A stretch of DNA of 64,000 nucleotides from Burkholderia ubonensis (GCF_902833085.1 NZ_CADFEB010000006.1:434001-498000), one strand, 5' to 3'; positions 1 through 9,317 are shown, numbered from the stretch's first letter. Notes: generated by a model from the sequence alone, not told the origin. Numbers and translations are program-made.

Positions 1-86
1 CAGGCGCGCATCTGCCGCAAGATCGTCGCGACACGCTCGAACGCGCGAAGCAGAAGCTGCGCGAAGCGTTCGGCCGCGGGTCGTGA
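1..86 (+). CDS. C-terminal end of an unidentified protein (partial)
   Basis: An open frame enters from the left edge and ends at the TGA at 84-86. The 27 visible residues are basic and end in a helical stretch rich in Lys, Arg and Glu (LERAKQKLREAF). The family cannot be named from so little. The gene ends about 55 bp before the stop of the convergent MipA-like gene. Confidence 0.6.
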   Translation, partial: GAHLPQDRRDTLERAKQKLREAFGRGS

Positions 87-140
87 CGCGCGTCCAGCGC
101 TTGTGTAAAGCACCGATCGCCTTCCCGCCGCCTTCACAGT

Positions 141-1019
141 TCAGAACTGGTAATTGACCGACAGATCGAGCACGCCGTTGGTCGTCTGCTGCGTGACCGG
201 GCTGCGCGCCGCGCGCCCGACGAGCTGCTCGAGCGCGCCGTCCATCGTCAGGAACCAGTGCTTGTTCACGAACCAGACCATCGTCACGCCCGCGCCGACC
301 GACCGGATTCCCGCCCCCGACGAATAGCGCGGCAGCCCGGAACGCGCCGCGGCCGCATCGCTGACGCCGAACCAGCTGTTCATGTAGCGCGCGTCGGCAA
401 ACGAGACGGTCGGCCCCGCGAACCAGAAGAAGTGCTCGTTGCTGCCGGGCATCGGCATGTACGCGGACAGGTCGCCGACCCAGCCGTTCGAGCCGCCGAC
501 GCTGCGCCGCACGTCCGCGCGCAGCACGAGCGGAAAGTCCTTCGAGATCACGTAATCGGCCGACAGCTTGAGCACCGGCGCCGGATTGATGTTGTCGAAG
601 CCGCTCAGGTGGTCGAGGTCGTCCGCGCTGCGGCGCCCGAGGTCGTAGCCCACCGACAGGCTGACGCGCCAGTTGGGGCCGCGCAGCACGTTCGCGCCGA
701 TGCCCTCGCCGGTCGACAGGAAGAACAGGTCGCGATAGCGCACGTCGACGTTCGGCCCGCCGAGCACGTGATAGCGATCGGCGCCCGCGTAGCGCGGCTC
801 CAGCGTCATCCCGGCGCCGACACTGACTTCCCAGTCCGGCGGGTTCGGCTCGAACAGCTTCATCAGCGGCACGCCGGCCGAGAACTGCCACTCGCCGAGC
901 GGCGACGGCGTCTGCGCGCGTGCGGCTTGCGGGCCGGCCGCCATGAGCGCCGCGACCGTCGACACACCGGAAAGGAACCGGCATGCGCCGGGCGACAGCA
1001 ACTGGCGAGCGATGACCAT
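141..1019 (-). CDS. MipA/OmpV family outer-membrane protein
   Basis: Predicted outer-membrane beta-barrel of 292 residues. The ATG at 1019 gives an N-terminal signal peptide that ends near an AARAQ cleavage site; an in-frame ATG further upstream would put 27 unlikely residues before it. The mature part has the alternating aromatic and small residues of a barrel and ends in Phe (NYQF), the usual signal for BAM-dependent insertion. The family includes MipA, a scaffold between MltA and PBP1B in E. coli, and OmpV. Most Burkholderia members have no tested role, so murein-synthesis scaffolding is only one possibility. It is monocistronic here. Confidence 0.85.
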   Translation of the reverse strand: MVIARQLLSPGACRFLSGVSTVAALMAAGPQAARAQTPSPLGEWQFSAGVPLMKLFEPNPPDWEVSVGAGMTLEPRYAGADRYHVLGGPNVDVRYRDLFFLSTGEGIGANVLRGPNWRVSLSVGYDLGRRSADDLDHLSGFDNINPAPVLKLSADYVISKDFPLVLRADVRRSVGGSNGWVGDLSAYMPMPGSNEHFFWFAGPTVSFADARYMNSWFGVSDAAAARSGLPRYSSGAGIRSVGAGVTMVWFVNKHWFLTMDGALEQLVGRAARSPVTQQTTNGVLDLSVNYQF

Positions 1020-1323
1020 AGGCGGTATCCGACGGCTGCATGAAAACCGGGGAACGCCGCGCACCGCTTGCCGTACCGGCAAGCCGCAGGCGGCATGCAT
1101 GAAATGCAGTGTACGCTGAATTCGTGAACTGCCGATGCGCTGCGTGCACTTCGGCGCAGGTTTTTCCGCGCGGCTTTCATGCGCCGCAGCAGAGGTCCGC
1201 CCGGTAACGTAGACTTTGTGTGGAGGCTTTCGTCACGATCCGCGCGGCTGGGCGTCGGCGCTGCGACGAAGGCTCGGCATGATGCCTGCGAACATTCGTC
1301 CATCGACCGAAGGAGGTTCGACC

Positions 1324-1575
1324 ATGATCGTCCATCCCACCGGCAGCCGCAGCACCGTATTGACGACCGCCGGCCTGTCCCGCCTGCTCGCGTCGCAGCG
1401 CAAGCCGCCCGCGGACAAGACCGAAGAACGCATCGACGAAGGGCTCGAAGAAACGTTTCCCGCCAGCGATCCGCCCGCGATCGGCGGCGCTTCCCGCATC
1501 GATCCGTCGAAGCCGTCCGGCGAACATGAAAAGCGCACGCCGCACACGCCTTCGAAACCGCACGACAAGGGCTGA
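1324..1575 (+). CDS. Small acidic protein with an ETFPASDPP motif
   Basis: This is an 83-residue protein. The ATG at 1324 follows a strong AGGAGG at 1311-1316, which decides the start over upstream in-frame codons. No signal peptide or membrane segment is seen. The middle carries an acidic helix followed by ETFPASDPPA, a motif I recognise from many short uncharacterised proteobacterial proteins; the tail is Lys/His/Pro rich and probably disordered. The gene is convergent with the S10 peptidase gene. No function can be assigned. Confidence 0.75.
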   Translation: MIVHPTGSRSTVLTTAGLSRLLASQRKPPADKTEERIDEGLEETFPASDPPAIGGASRIDPSKPSGEHEKRTPHTPSKPHDKG

Positions 1576-1659
1576 CGCGGCGATTGCACGGGCGCGGCAC
1601 GCAAGCCGCCGCGGCGGGCGCTGCGGTCGAGCGTCCGCGCGCGGGCTTCCGTCAGAGAC

Positions 1660-3270
1660 TCAGTACGGCGTGCGGGTCGAACGCCTGCGATATCGCGCAC
1701 CGCCCTCGATTGCCGCCCTCGCGGGCGCGCCGGCTTCCATCAATGCCGTGGCATGCGCTTGCGCCGCCCCATAGAACGACGCAAGATCTGCCTTCATCGC
1801 GGTTCTCGATGCATTGTCGAGGTAGATCATGTGCCCTGACGGATAGTTGCGAACCGTCAGGTTGCTGTCGATCTGCGCGTTGGCGAGCGGCATGCCCTGG
1901 AAGGTGATCAAGGTCTGGAAGAACGGCGTCACCGAGTCGTAATACCCGTTTGCCGAAAACACCCTCAGGTAGGGATTGACGGACATCGCGGCGGCCAGGT
2001 CGCCCGCCGTGTAGAGACTTCCGCTCCCCCCTCTTTCCGCGCCGGTCGGGTCGATATGACTGAAATCCCAATTGGCGAACGCCTTGTCGTTCAGGTCCAT
2101 GAAGGGCGCGACCGACGTGTACTGCAATTCGTCGTTGAGATACACGTTCCACATGGCGGTGTACACACCGCTCACGGCGGTCATCGTCGGATCGTTGCCG
2201 CCCGAATTCGGCGCGACGAACTGGGCGATGCCGGTGTCGATCCCGGTGACGCGCCCGTCATAGGCGCCGACCGCCAGCCCCGCGTCCAGCAGCAGACTCG
2301 TCAGGAACGACGCACCGTTTCCCGTCGAAGGATTGAGCTGCCAGTACTTGAGGACCGTCGACGGGATGCCGAGGATCTCGCTCAGATACCGCAGCGTTCC
2401 TTCATCGAAAGCGGGATAAGCGGCCAATGCGTCCGCATACGGACCGCTCGCGAACGCCGTCACCGTGTTCATGAATTCCGGCAGATCGGCCGGCACGGGG
2501 GACACCGTGACTTTCTTGTGGAACCATGCGTCGGCCGCAAACGTCGGGAGGACGCCGACCGCGTTGCCCGCCTGCGAATAATCGAGAATCGAGGACTGCA
2601 GAACGATCCCGTTCAGGTCCACGCCGTCTTCATGCAGCATCCACGTGAGCACGCTGGTGCGCGGCGTTCCGTAAGATTCCCCGAACAGATACTTCGGAGA
2701 GTTCCAGCGGTTGAAAACCGTCAGGTAGCGCTTGATGAATTGCTTGATGCAGCCGGCGTCCTTGTCCACGCCCCAGAAATCCTTGTTGGTGTGAGGCGCG
2801 ACCGCGGTCGAGTAACCCGTGCCGACCGGGTCGATGAACACCAGATCGGTCTGCTCGAGCAAACTGTCCGCGTTGTCTTCCAGCGCATACGGAGACGGGG
2901 GCGTGAAGTTCGGCATGCTCGTCCTGATCCGCCTCGGGCCGAACGACCCCAGCAGCAGGAAAACCGACGATGATCCGGGGCCGCCGTTATAGAAAAACGT
3001 GACCGGGCGCGTGGATGGCGTCGATTGATCGACGGTGAACGCGACATAGAACAGTTTTGCCGCAGGCTGTGAGCTGTAGGCGTTGGTCGTGACAAGGTGG
3101 CCCGCTCGCGCCGTATAGTCAATCGACCTTCCATTGATATTCAACGTGTGATGCGTAATCGCGGCAATTTCGGTGACGTCGCTGATTGAATCGTGCGGAC
3201 CGTATCCGTATGGCGTTGTGTCGATGAGCGGTTGATCGGGTGCAGCACCATTCCTTGTTGTTGCATTCAT
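1660..3270 (-). CDS. Serine carboxypeptidase-like protein (peptidase S10)
   Basis: 536 residues, close to the usual S10 length. The start at 3270 follows AAGGAGGT at a good distance. Seen in order: oxyanion-hole motif NGGPGSSS (about 95-102), nucleophile GESYG with Ser199, Asp445 in GYYDSVTP and His480 in SGHMIY, so the Ser-Asp-His triad is complete. S10 enzymes remove C-terminal residues at acidic pH. Most are secreted or vacuolar, but this one begins with a polar sequence and has no signal peptide or lipobox, so it would act in the cytoplasm or leave by an unusual route. GC is slightly lower than its neighbours. It stands alone, with a low-GC stretch upstream. Confidence 0.9.
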   Translation of the reverse strand: MNATTRNGAAPDQPLIDTTPYGYGPHDSISDVTEIAAITHHTLNINGRSIDYTARAGHLVTTNAYSSQPAAKLFYVAFTVDQSTPSTRPVTFFYNGGPGSSSVFLLLGSFGPRRIRTSMPNFTPPSPYALEDNADSLLEQTDLVFIDPVGTGYSTAVAPHTNKDFWGVDKDAGCIKQFIKRYLTVFNRWNSPKYLFGESYGTPRTSVLTWMLHEDGVDLNGIVLQSSILDYSQAGNAVGVLPTFAADAWFHKKVTVSPVPADLPEFMNTVTAFASGPYADALAAYPAFDEGTLRYLSEILGIPSTVLKYWQLNPSTGNGASFLTSLLLDAGLAVGAYDGRVTGIDTGIAQFVAPNSGGNDPTMTAVSGVYTAMWNVYLNDELQYTSVAPFMDLNDKAFANWDFSHIDPTGAERGGSGSLYTAGDLAAAMSVNPYLRVFSANGYYDSVTPFFQTLITFQGMPLANAQIDSNLTVRNYPSGHMIYLDNASRTAMKADLASFYGAAQAHATALMEAGAPARAAIEGGARYRRRSTRTPY

Positions 3271-3841
3271 CGCTGACCTCCTTCTTCGGTTTGAGTCGAA
3301 CACGCCCCGCGGCTTCGACACCGTCGTGTCAATGGTTTTGTGCGTCAGCCGCGATGGGAAATGGTTGGAGCGATGCGAAGATGATTGTGGAAATCCGATG
3401 CATCAGGAACGCAATGCGCGCTCGCATGCGTCGCGCGTTCCGCGTCCTCGTTTGCGAAGATTGGTGCTTCTCTGGAAGCCGTGTCCATGTGCCGCCTCCA
3501 GCGATCGGTTGACCATCGCTGCGACCGGTGAATATCGCGAAGTATAGGAATTTGCCGGTTGTTTCCAAGGAGCTTTTCCATGATCCGGACGCTCCGTCGA
3601 ACAGCCTGACAAAGGGCTTCAAATTGATTGACGCGATCGAAACAGTTATTGCGCGAATTGCTGTTTCATGCACGGCTCAATACTGGCAGTGCCTGGGTCG
3701 CACCGGCCGATCAGCCTTTCAACGGCATTGCATGGCGTGTTTCATTCAGTCTGCCTGGCCAAGCTGCGGCAGTCCGTTGGCTCGCCCTTGCGGCGGCGGG
3801 ATTTGATCCGGACAAGACCGGAATGCGGGGGGCTGCGTGAC
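3271..3841. other. Low-GC intergenic stretch with a possible gene remnant
   Basis: No convincing gene is seen in this stretch upstream of the S10 peptidase gene. GC is visibly lower than around it. Frame 3628-3840 (+) could encode about 70 residues from a TTG, ending in a protein-like stretch (AWRVSFSLPG then VRWLALAAAGFDPDKTG), but an in-frame stop lies just before the TTG and there is no ribosome-binding site. It may be the 3' end of a decayed gene. Confidence 0.4.
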
Positions 3842-3863
3842 GGGCCGGCCGCGCGGCCGGCCC
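3842..3863 (-). terminator. Hairpin downstream of the chemoreceptor gene
   Basis: Perfect 9-bp arms GGGCCGGCC and GGCCGGCCC with a GCGC centre lie 20 bp past the stop of the chemoreceptor gene. No U-tract is seen, so this is a terminator-like hairpin rather than a textbook intrinsic terminator. Confidence 0.5.
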
Positions 3864-3882
3864 CGGTCCGACAGGTGTCGCG

Positions 3883-5682
3883 TCAGGCGACCTTGAACTG
3901 CCCGACGGTCGCCGCGAGCGCGTGCGCCTGCGTCTGCAGCGCCGCCGCCGCGGCCGTCGACTGTTCGACGAGCGCCGCGTTCTGCTGCACCATCTCGTCG
4001 AGCTGCGTCACTGCGCGGTTGACTTCCTGGATGCCGCGAGTCTGCTCGTTCGCCGCGTGCGTGATCTCGGAGATGATCGTTGTCACGTTGGCGACGTTCG
4101 TGACGATCTCCTGCATCGTTTCGCCGGCCTGGCGCACCTGGCCGGACCCGGCCTCGACGCTCGCGACGGTCGATTCGACCAGCACCTTCACCTCGCGAGC
4201 GGCCTGCGCGCTGCGCTGCGCAAGGCTGCGCACCTCCTGCGCGACGACCGCGAAGCCGCGGCCCTGCTCGCCCGCCCGTGCGGCCTCGACGGCCGCGTTC
4301 AGCGCAAGGATGTTGGTCTGGAACGCGATGCCGTCGATCACGCCGATGATGTCGCCGATCCGGCCCGACGCCTCCTCGATCTTCTCCATCGTCGAAACCA
4401 CGTCCGACACTACCACGCCGCCGTGCGACGCGATCTTCGACGCGGCCTCCGCGCGCTGGTCGGCCTGGCCCGCCGCCGCGGCCGACTGGCCGACCGTCGC
4501 GGTGATTTCCTCCATCGACGCGGCCGTCTCCTCGAGGCTCGCGGCCGCCGCCTCGGTGCGCGACGACAGGTCCTGGTTGCCGGCCGCGATCTCGTTGGCC
4601 GCCGTGCGCACCGATTCGCTCGCGTCGCGGATCTGCTGCATGACCTCCTGCAGCTTGTCGACGAAGCTGTTGAACGAGCGCGCGATGTCCGTGACCTCGT
4701 CGCTGCCGTCCGCCGGCAGGCGCTGGGTCAGGTCGCCCGAGCCCGAACCGATCGCCGCCATCGCCTGGCGGACCAGCGACAGGCGGCGGAATGCGGTCGC
4801 GGTGATCGCGCCGACGATCAGCGACGCGATGACGACGTCCGCGACCAGCGTGATCAGCGACGCGGTCAGCAGCGAGCGCATCCCCGCGGTCGCCTCGGAC
4901 TTGTCGAGCGCGACGATCGCGTACCAGTCGGTGCCCGGCACCGGCAGCGCGCGGACCAGCTTCGCCGCGCCGCCGACTTCCACCTCGACCGGCGCGCTCG
5001 CGTTCACGATCGACGCGGGCGCAATTGCGCCGAGCTCCGGCGACACGTCATTGACCGGCTTGAGCGTCAGCTTGGAGTCCGGATGCGCGACCACGTGGCC
5101 GTTGCTGTCGATCAACATCCCGAAGCTGGCCGGCGTCGGGTGGATCGACTTGACGTTCGCGATCACGGCGTTCATCGCGACGTCAGCGGCGACGACGCCC
5201 TTGACCGCGCCGTCGCGCATGATCGGCACCGCGAACGTGACGACCAGGTTGCCGGTGCCCGCGTCGACGTACGGCGGCGTGACGACCGGCTTGCCGGCCT
5301 GCGCGGCCTGCTTGTACCACGGGCGGCCGGTCGGATCGTAGTCGGCCGGGATGCCGGTCGGGTCGGAGAACTTGAACGTCTTGTCGGCATAACCCGCGTA
5401 GACGTTGGTGAAGCCGCCCGCTGCGGCCATCTGCTTGTAGACCGGCAGCGGATCGGGCGACAGCGCCGCGTCCTGCAGCGACGCGATCATCCGGCTTTTT
5501 GTCGCGACCCAGTCGCCGATCCCGACCACGTGGCCGCTCGCGACCGACGTGAGGTTCCGGTCGATCGCGTCGTCGTTGTACGACCGGGCGATGAAATAGT
5601 TGATCAGCGTGCTGGCGAGCAGTGCGGCCGCGACGATGGCGACGCACGCGGCGATGATGCGGGCGCGAATGGACGAAAACAT
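3883..5682 (-). CDS. Methyl-accepting chemotaxis protein with dCache amino-acid-sensing domain
   Basis: Inner-membrane chemoreceptor of 599 residues: TM1 at about 8-32, periplasmic dCache_1 domain at about 35-275, TM2 at about 278-302, HAMP, then the MCP signalling hairpin with its conserved tip ([20 protein letters not shown]). The ligand pocket shows Tyr115, Arg120, Trp122, Tyr123, Tyr138 and Asp167. These align at a constant offset of six with the published amino-acid motif of Pseudomonas PctA (Y121, R126, W128, Y129, Y144, D173). The seventh position (PctA D131) is Gln125. It therefore probably senses amino acids. No C-terminal CheR-binding pentapeptide is present; the protein ends FKVA. 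No che gene is nearby. Confidence 0.95.
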   Translation of the reverse strand: MFSSIRARIIAACVAIVAAALLASTLINYFIARSYNDDAIDRNLTSVASGHVVGIGDWVATKSRMIASLQDAALSPDPLPVYKQMAAAGGFTNVYAGYADKTFKFSDPTGIPADYDPTGRPWYKQAAQAGKPVVTPPYVDAGTGNLVVTFAVPIMRDGAVKGVVAADVAMNAVIANVKSIHPTPASFGMLIDSNGHVVAHPDSKLTLKPVNDVSPELGAIAPASIVNASAPVEVEVGGAAKLVRALPVPGTDWYAIVALDKSEATAGMRSLLTASLITLVADVVIASLIVGAITATAFRRLSLVRQAMAAIGSGSGDLTQRLPADGSDEVTDIARSFNSFVDKLQEVMQQIRDASESVRTAANEIAAGNQDLSSRTEAAAASLEETAASMEEITATVGQSAAAAGQADQRAEAASKIASHGGVVVSDVVSTMEKIEEASGRIGDIIGVIDGIAFQTNILALNAAVEAARAGEQGRGFAVVAQEVRSLAQRSAQAAREVKVLVESTVASVEAGSGQVRQAGETMQEIVTNVANVTTIISEITHAANEQTRGIQEVNRAVTQLDEMVQQNAALVEQSTAAAAALQTQAHALAATVGQFKVA

Positions 5683-6038
5683 GGCAACGACTCTATGAGG
5701 AAGCGCGAACGCACGGTGGACGAATTCTCCGTGTAAACGGCGGCGTTCGCGATTACTTAAGGGTCGAATTCATCAGACGATTCGTTGCTTGACGCGCGAC
5801 AGCACGTTCCTTGCATGCGGGCGCGTGATCGATCAATTGGGGGAAAACCCGGTGCCCGGCGATTGCGGGCTGCATGGGTGTGCGGATACGGTCCCGGATT
5901 GGGGAAATCCGCGCGTGCGCGCATGAATCCGCCCGCCCTCGTGAAAAGGCGTGGCCGTATTGCGTCAGCGCATCGTCAGAACGACGGCCGCGCGCGACTC
6001 GTCACGGCCGTTCGGTCAGCAACTCAGGCGACCTCCCC
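5683..6038. other. Intergenic region upstream of the chemoreceptor gene
   Basis: No gene or strong palindrome is seen in these 356 bp. They hold the chemoreceptor promoter, which I could not place with confidence, and the 3' flank of the small gene at 6039-6293. Confidence 0.4.
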
Positions 6039-6293
6039 TCATAGGCGACGGCTCGCCTGAACGTCCGGCTCCGCGGGCTGCCGCGCCGGCGGCTCGTCCG
6101 CAGCCTGCTCGTCGAGCTGCCGCATCCGCTCGCGCAGATGCCGGACTGCAAACACGTGGATGTAGTCATGCACGCGTGCGTCGGAGGACAGTGCGCGCAC
6201 CTCGTCGTCGATCATGGCGCGCAACTGGTCTGCATTGATCGACCGCTGCGCGGCAACTTCCGCTAGCGCTTCCAACAACGTGTCCCGTGACAT
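6039..6293 (-). CDS. Small DUF3562-like protein
   Basis: 84 residues, starting at the ATG at 6293 behind AAGGAG. The fold looks all-helical: a first half that resembles a small DNA-binding or dimerisation segment (LLEALAEVAAQRSINADQ), then VHDYIHVFAVRHLRERMRQ, close to the core of the small DUF3562 family found in Burkholderiales. The tail is Pro/Ala rich. No signal peptide. Function unknown; similar small proteins often sit in stress or low-oxygen gene clusters, which fits the Usp and BON genes to the right. Confidence 0.7.
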   Translation of the reverse strand: MSRDTLLEALAEVAAQRSINADQLRAMIDDEVRALSSDARVHDYIHVFAVRHLRERMRQLDEQAADEPPARQPAEPDVQASRRL

Positions 6294-6615
6294 CGACGGA
6301 CTCCTTACTGTCGAGGCAAATAAAGATGGATGTATTCGTAGCTTAAAGACTGAACAGCGACGACACGCGCGACGCGCGATCGTGCCCTTGCGCGGCATCA
6401 ACAACCCTGTGCGACGTGGGCAGCGTCAAGCGGGCGTCGAGCGCCGCGATCCGACGGCGGATCGCCTGCAACCTGGCCGGTGCGGGCTTGTGCCGCACGG
6501 ATCATCCGATGAAAGACCACGCTTCCCCGAAAGCGCGGCGCCGACTTGTGAACCTGTCGTGGACAGGCATCGGCGGTCGGCGTAAAGACCAAGTTAGACC
6601 GGACGAAAAGGCGCG

Positions 6616-6635
6616 TCAAGGCGCTTGCGCCTTGA
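6616..6635. promoter_or_regulatory. 20-bp perfect palindrome
   Basis: TCAAGGCGC, TT, GCGCCTTGA: 9-bp arms with a 2-nt centre. With so small a loop it fits a protein-binding operator better than an RNA hairpin. It lies midway between the two divergent small genes. Confidence 0.45.
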
Positions 6636-6684
6636 ATCACCTGCTTAAAACCGCGCGGTCGCGCGCCGAACGCGACGTGCGCGT

Positions 6685-6720
6685 GTCAGGAAATTCCTAT
6701 GGCGCGGCGGAATTCCTGAC
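6685..6720. promoter_or_regulatory. Inverted repeat GTCAGGAA(A)TTCC / GGAATTCCTGAC
   Basis: Two arms, identical except for one extra A, are separated by 11 bp. Each arm itself contains a GGAATTCC-like palindrome. The site ends 134 bp before the ATG of the gene at 6855. It may be a hairpin or a tandem operator. Confidence 0.4.
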
Positions 6721-6854
6721 GCAGACTTCAGCACGCCCTGATTGGAAGCGCTCTTTAACCACACGATACTGATGCCATGGACACATCGTTCATGCAGGGC
6801 CATCGCGCAGCCGGCCGTCGAGCGGGCACGCAGGTCAGGCGGAGGAGACCACCC

Positions 6855-7265
6855 ATGGCTTTCGGCAGTTTTCCCAACGGCGACGGACAGCGGCGCGCGA
6901 CGCGCGCGATCGCGGAACCCGCGCCGGCGCCCCGCGACGATCTCGATGCGCTGCTCGCGCTCGCCCGCCAGGCCGGGCTGCTCGTGACGCTCGACGGACA
7001 GATCGGCCGCGAGAAGTATCAGAGCATCGTCGGGTCGGTGGCCGCATTGCAGCGGTTCGCGGCCGCGCTGCGCCAGCAGGCGGCGGTGGCTGCGCCCGCG
7101 CCGTCGCCGGTGCGGCGCGCGTCGCGTCGCGGGCACGTGCGCGTGAGCCGGACGCGCCGCTTCTCGCCGTGCCGCACCTGCCCCCTCGAGACGGCGCGCC
7201 ACCGCGCGCATGTGCGACACGGCGGGCGCCAGCGGCGCAGCGCCCGTCCGGGCTGCGTGTCCTGA
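6855..7265 (+). CDS. Hypothetical protein with basic, Cys-containing tail
   Basis: 136 residues. The start at 6855 follows GGCGGAGG; the upstream in-frame ATG at 6777 lacks a good site. The N-terminal half has a predicted amphipathic helical segment (LDALLALARQAGLLVTLDGQ then SIVGSVAALQRFAAALRQ). After about residue 75 it becomes Arg-rich with CRTCP and a final Cys, and probably disordered. I recognise no family. Coding bias is good to about codon 85 and less clear after, so the true C-terminus is less certain than the start. Confidence 0.55.
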   Translation: MAFGSFPNGDGQRRATRAIAEPAPAPRDDLDALLALARQAGLLVTLDGQIGREKYQSIVGSVAALQRFAAALRQQAAVAAPAPSPVRRASRRGHVRVSRTRRFSPCRTCPLETARHRAHVRHGGRQRRSARPGCVS

Positions 7266-7463
7266 CATCGCGCACGCCGCCGCTGCCGCGCTGACGAACC
7301 GGCCCGGCGCGCAGCGCGGCATCATCGATGGCGGACGTCATGCCGACAGGCGTGCGCGCGGCCGTGCGCACGCCGGGCCGCGTTCGTCCATCACCGGTTC
7401 ACATACGAGGAGAAGCGTCGGCGCGGGGCCAAGAAGCGGGACCAGGCAACGAGACGAGGAAAG

Positions 7464-7488
7464 CGGGCGGGGTCAACCACCCCGCCCG
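7464..7488. terminator. Terminator-like hairpin between convergent genes
   Basis: Arms CGGGCGGGG and CCCCGCCCG with a 7-nt loop lie between the 3' ends of the hypothetical gene (7265) and the BON gene (7570). There is no clear U-tract on either strand. The rest of 7266-7569 shows nothing else. Confidence 0.5.
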
Positions 7489-7569
7489 TCCTCCATGGCA
7501 ACCTGACGGCTGCCTACCCTCGTGCCGGAGAGTTCGTGTCCGGGGCCGGCGGCATCCGCGTGCGCACGC

Positions 7570-8220
7570 CTACTCGACCACCAGGTTGTCGACCACCGCT
7601 CGCACGCCGGGCGCAGACCAGGCCGCGCCGCGCGCGACTTCGCGCTCCGCATACGAGTCGACCTTGCCGTTGAGCGTGACCGTGCCGTCCTGCACGATCA
7701 CATCGATATGGTTCGCTTCGCGTTCCGCGTGCCGCTGCATTGCCTTGCGGATCGTCGCGCCGATGTCGCCGGCGACCACGTCGCCACCCACCTCGATCGC
7801 ATCGGATACGCCGACGATCCCGCGCATCTCCGACACCGCGCGCAGCGCGCGCTGCCGCTGGTAGCCCCAGTCGACCTTGCCGCTCAGCGTGATCCAGCCT
7901 TTCTCGATCTGCACGTGGATCGCGTCGTCGCGCAGGCCGGCCGTCCAGTGCAGCACGGCGCGCACCGCTTTCGCGATGTCTTCGTCGGTATGGCGCTCGT
8001 CGTGCGGCAGATGCACGGTCATGTCGACGACGACGGCCCTCACGCCCGCCACGCGATGCGCGGCGTGTTCGGCCGCGACCTTCTCCGCGACGCTCGACGG
8101 ATGCCCCGACAGCGTGACGACCCGGTCTTCGACCTCGACGCCGATGCGGGTCGAATCGACCGCCGGATCCCACGCGAGCTCTTCCTCGACGTCCTGCTTC
8201 ACCTGCCTGTCGGTTTTCAT
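7570..8220 (-). CDS. Triple BON-domain protein
   Basis: 216 residues made of three successive BON domains (about 1-68, 72-140, 145-216), each with the pattern variable helix, V(T)L(S/N)G, helix, GV..V.(N/D). BON domains bind phospholipid or peptidoglycan-like surfaces; the best-known example is OsmY. Unlike OsmY there is no signal peptide, so this protein should be cytoplasmic. The start at 8220 has GGGAG in front. It is 29 bp downstream of the tandem Usp gene, so the two are very probably cotranscribed from the FNR-type promoter at 9318-9358. Confidence 0.9.
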   Translation of the reverse strand: MKTDRQVKQDVEEELAWDPAVDSTRIGVEVEDRVVTLSGHPSSVAEKVAAEHAAHRVAGVRAVVVDMTVHLPHDERHTDEDIAKAVRAVLHWTAGLRDDAIHVQIEKGWITLSGKVDWGYQRQRALRAVSEMRGIVGVSDAIEVGGDVVAGDIGATIRKAMQRHAEREANHIDVIVQDGTVTLNGKVDSYAEREVARGAAWSAPGVRAVVDNLVVE

Positions 8221-8249
8221 CGCACGCTCCCGAATGGGTCCGCCCGGCG

Positions 8250-9185
8250 TCAGTCAGAGCCGCGCACGAGCAGCACCGGCACCTGCGCGAGATGGGCGAC
8301 GCGACGCGCGACGCTGCCGATCAGCAGCGCCGCCAGCCCGCGCCGGCCGTGCGTGCCGACCACCAGCAGCTCCGCATCCCAGCGCACGGCCTCGCGCATC
8401 AGCGCGTGCGCGACGTCATCGCTCGTTGCGTGCGTTTCGATGATGCCGCGCTTGGTCGGATTCGCGCATCCGTCGAACAGCGCCGCCACCCGCGCGAGCG
8501 CGCCCTCGCCTTCGGCGCGGTACGCGTCCTCGAGCGCGCGCACCGGCACGATGTCCGTCAGACGAATCGCGCGATCGACGACGTACACCGCGTAGAGCAG
8601 CGTCGTCGGCGTCGCGAGCGCCATGCCGGCCCGCAACGCGTGCAGCGACGGCTCGCTGCCGTCGACCGCGAACATCATCCGCTGCGGCGGTCCGTCCATC
8701 GGCCGCTCGTAGCTCGCCGGCACGATCAGCAGCGCGCAGCGGGCGCGCCGCGTCAACGTGTCCGACACCGCGCCCTCGACGAGCCGCAGCAGGCCATGAT
8801 GCGCGCTCGCGCCGACTACGAGCGCATCGGCCTGCCACGCGACGGTGTCGCCGACGAGCGCGCTGGCGATCGTGCCGCCCGCGACCGACGCGTCGACGAT
8901 GCCCTGCTCGACGTCCGCGCCGCATCCGGCGAACAGCGGCGTGATGCGGTCGAGCACGGCCTGCGCATCGTGCGCCATTTCCTCGCGCGCGGACGTGAGC
9001 AACGCATCGACGCGCGGGATGTCGGGCAGCAGCAGGCGGGGATTGTCGATCACGCTGACGACGCGCAGCTGCATGCCGGGACGCAGCAGCGTGCGAACGT
9101 ACTGCGCGGCGTGCAGCGATTCGGGCGTCGGATCGACGGCCAGCACGAGTCGCGAAAGCGGCGGGACGGATGAGTCAGGCTGCAT
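8250..9185 (-). CDS. Tandem universal stress protein
   Basis: 311 residues with two UspA domains (about 10-150 and 160-308). The C-terminal domain keeps the ATP-binding loop G-2x-G-9x-GS (GTHGRRGLAALLIGS) and ends VPVLLVRG. The N-terminal copy is degenerate (GASAHHGLLRLVEGAV), so probably only one domain binds nucleotide strongly. Tandem Usps of this kind are common in Burkholderia low-oxygen and stress regulons. The ATG at 9185 follows GGAGG. First gene of a Usp-BON pair; an FNR-type box centred 166 bp upstream of the start suggests induction when oxygen is scarce. Confidence 0.92.
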   Translation of the reverse strand: MQPDSSVPPLSRLVLAVDPTPESLHAAQYVRTLLRPGMQLRVVSVIDNPRLLLPDIPRVDALLTSAREEMAHDAQAVLDRITPLFAGCGADVEQGIVDASVAGGTIASALVGDTVAWQADALVVGASAHHGLLRLVEGAVSDTLTRRARCALLIVPASYERPMDGPPQRMMFAVDGSEPSLHALRAGMALATPTTLLYAVYVVDRAIRLTDIVPVRALEDAYRAEGEGALARVAALFDGCANPTKRGIIETHATSDDVAHALMREAVRWDAELLVVGTHGRRGLAALLIGSVARRVAHLAQVPVLLVRGSD

Positions 9186-9317
9186 GGCGAAGGCCTCCGT
9201 TCGTGCGCGCCGTCCTTGGGGGACGGCGCCGGGGCTTCGCGCGGCGGATCGGGCCGCCGACGCACGATCGCAGGCATCGGCGGGCGGCCGCGCGAAGCGC
9301 GGACAAGCGATGCCGAC

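Larger units (their letters stand above)
6294..6854. other. 561-bp intergenic region with two palindromes
   Basis: This region separates two divergent small genes. I see no coding frame with a ribosome-binding site. It contains two strong palindromes, listed separately, and a lower-GC segment at about 6690-6780. It could hold promoters for both genes or a small RNA. Confidence 0.5.

Noticed and set aside
3922-5736. Long open frame opposite the chemoreceptor gene
   Set aside because: It is very Arg/Asp rich, has no family match, and is the mirror of a well-supported gene; typical of high-GC DNA.
5683-5760. sigma-28-like promoter for the chemoreceptor
   Set aside because: TTAAGTAA and GCCGCCGT are present but the spacer is about 8 bp instead of 11 and the -10 match is poor.
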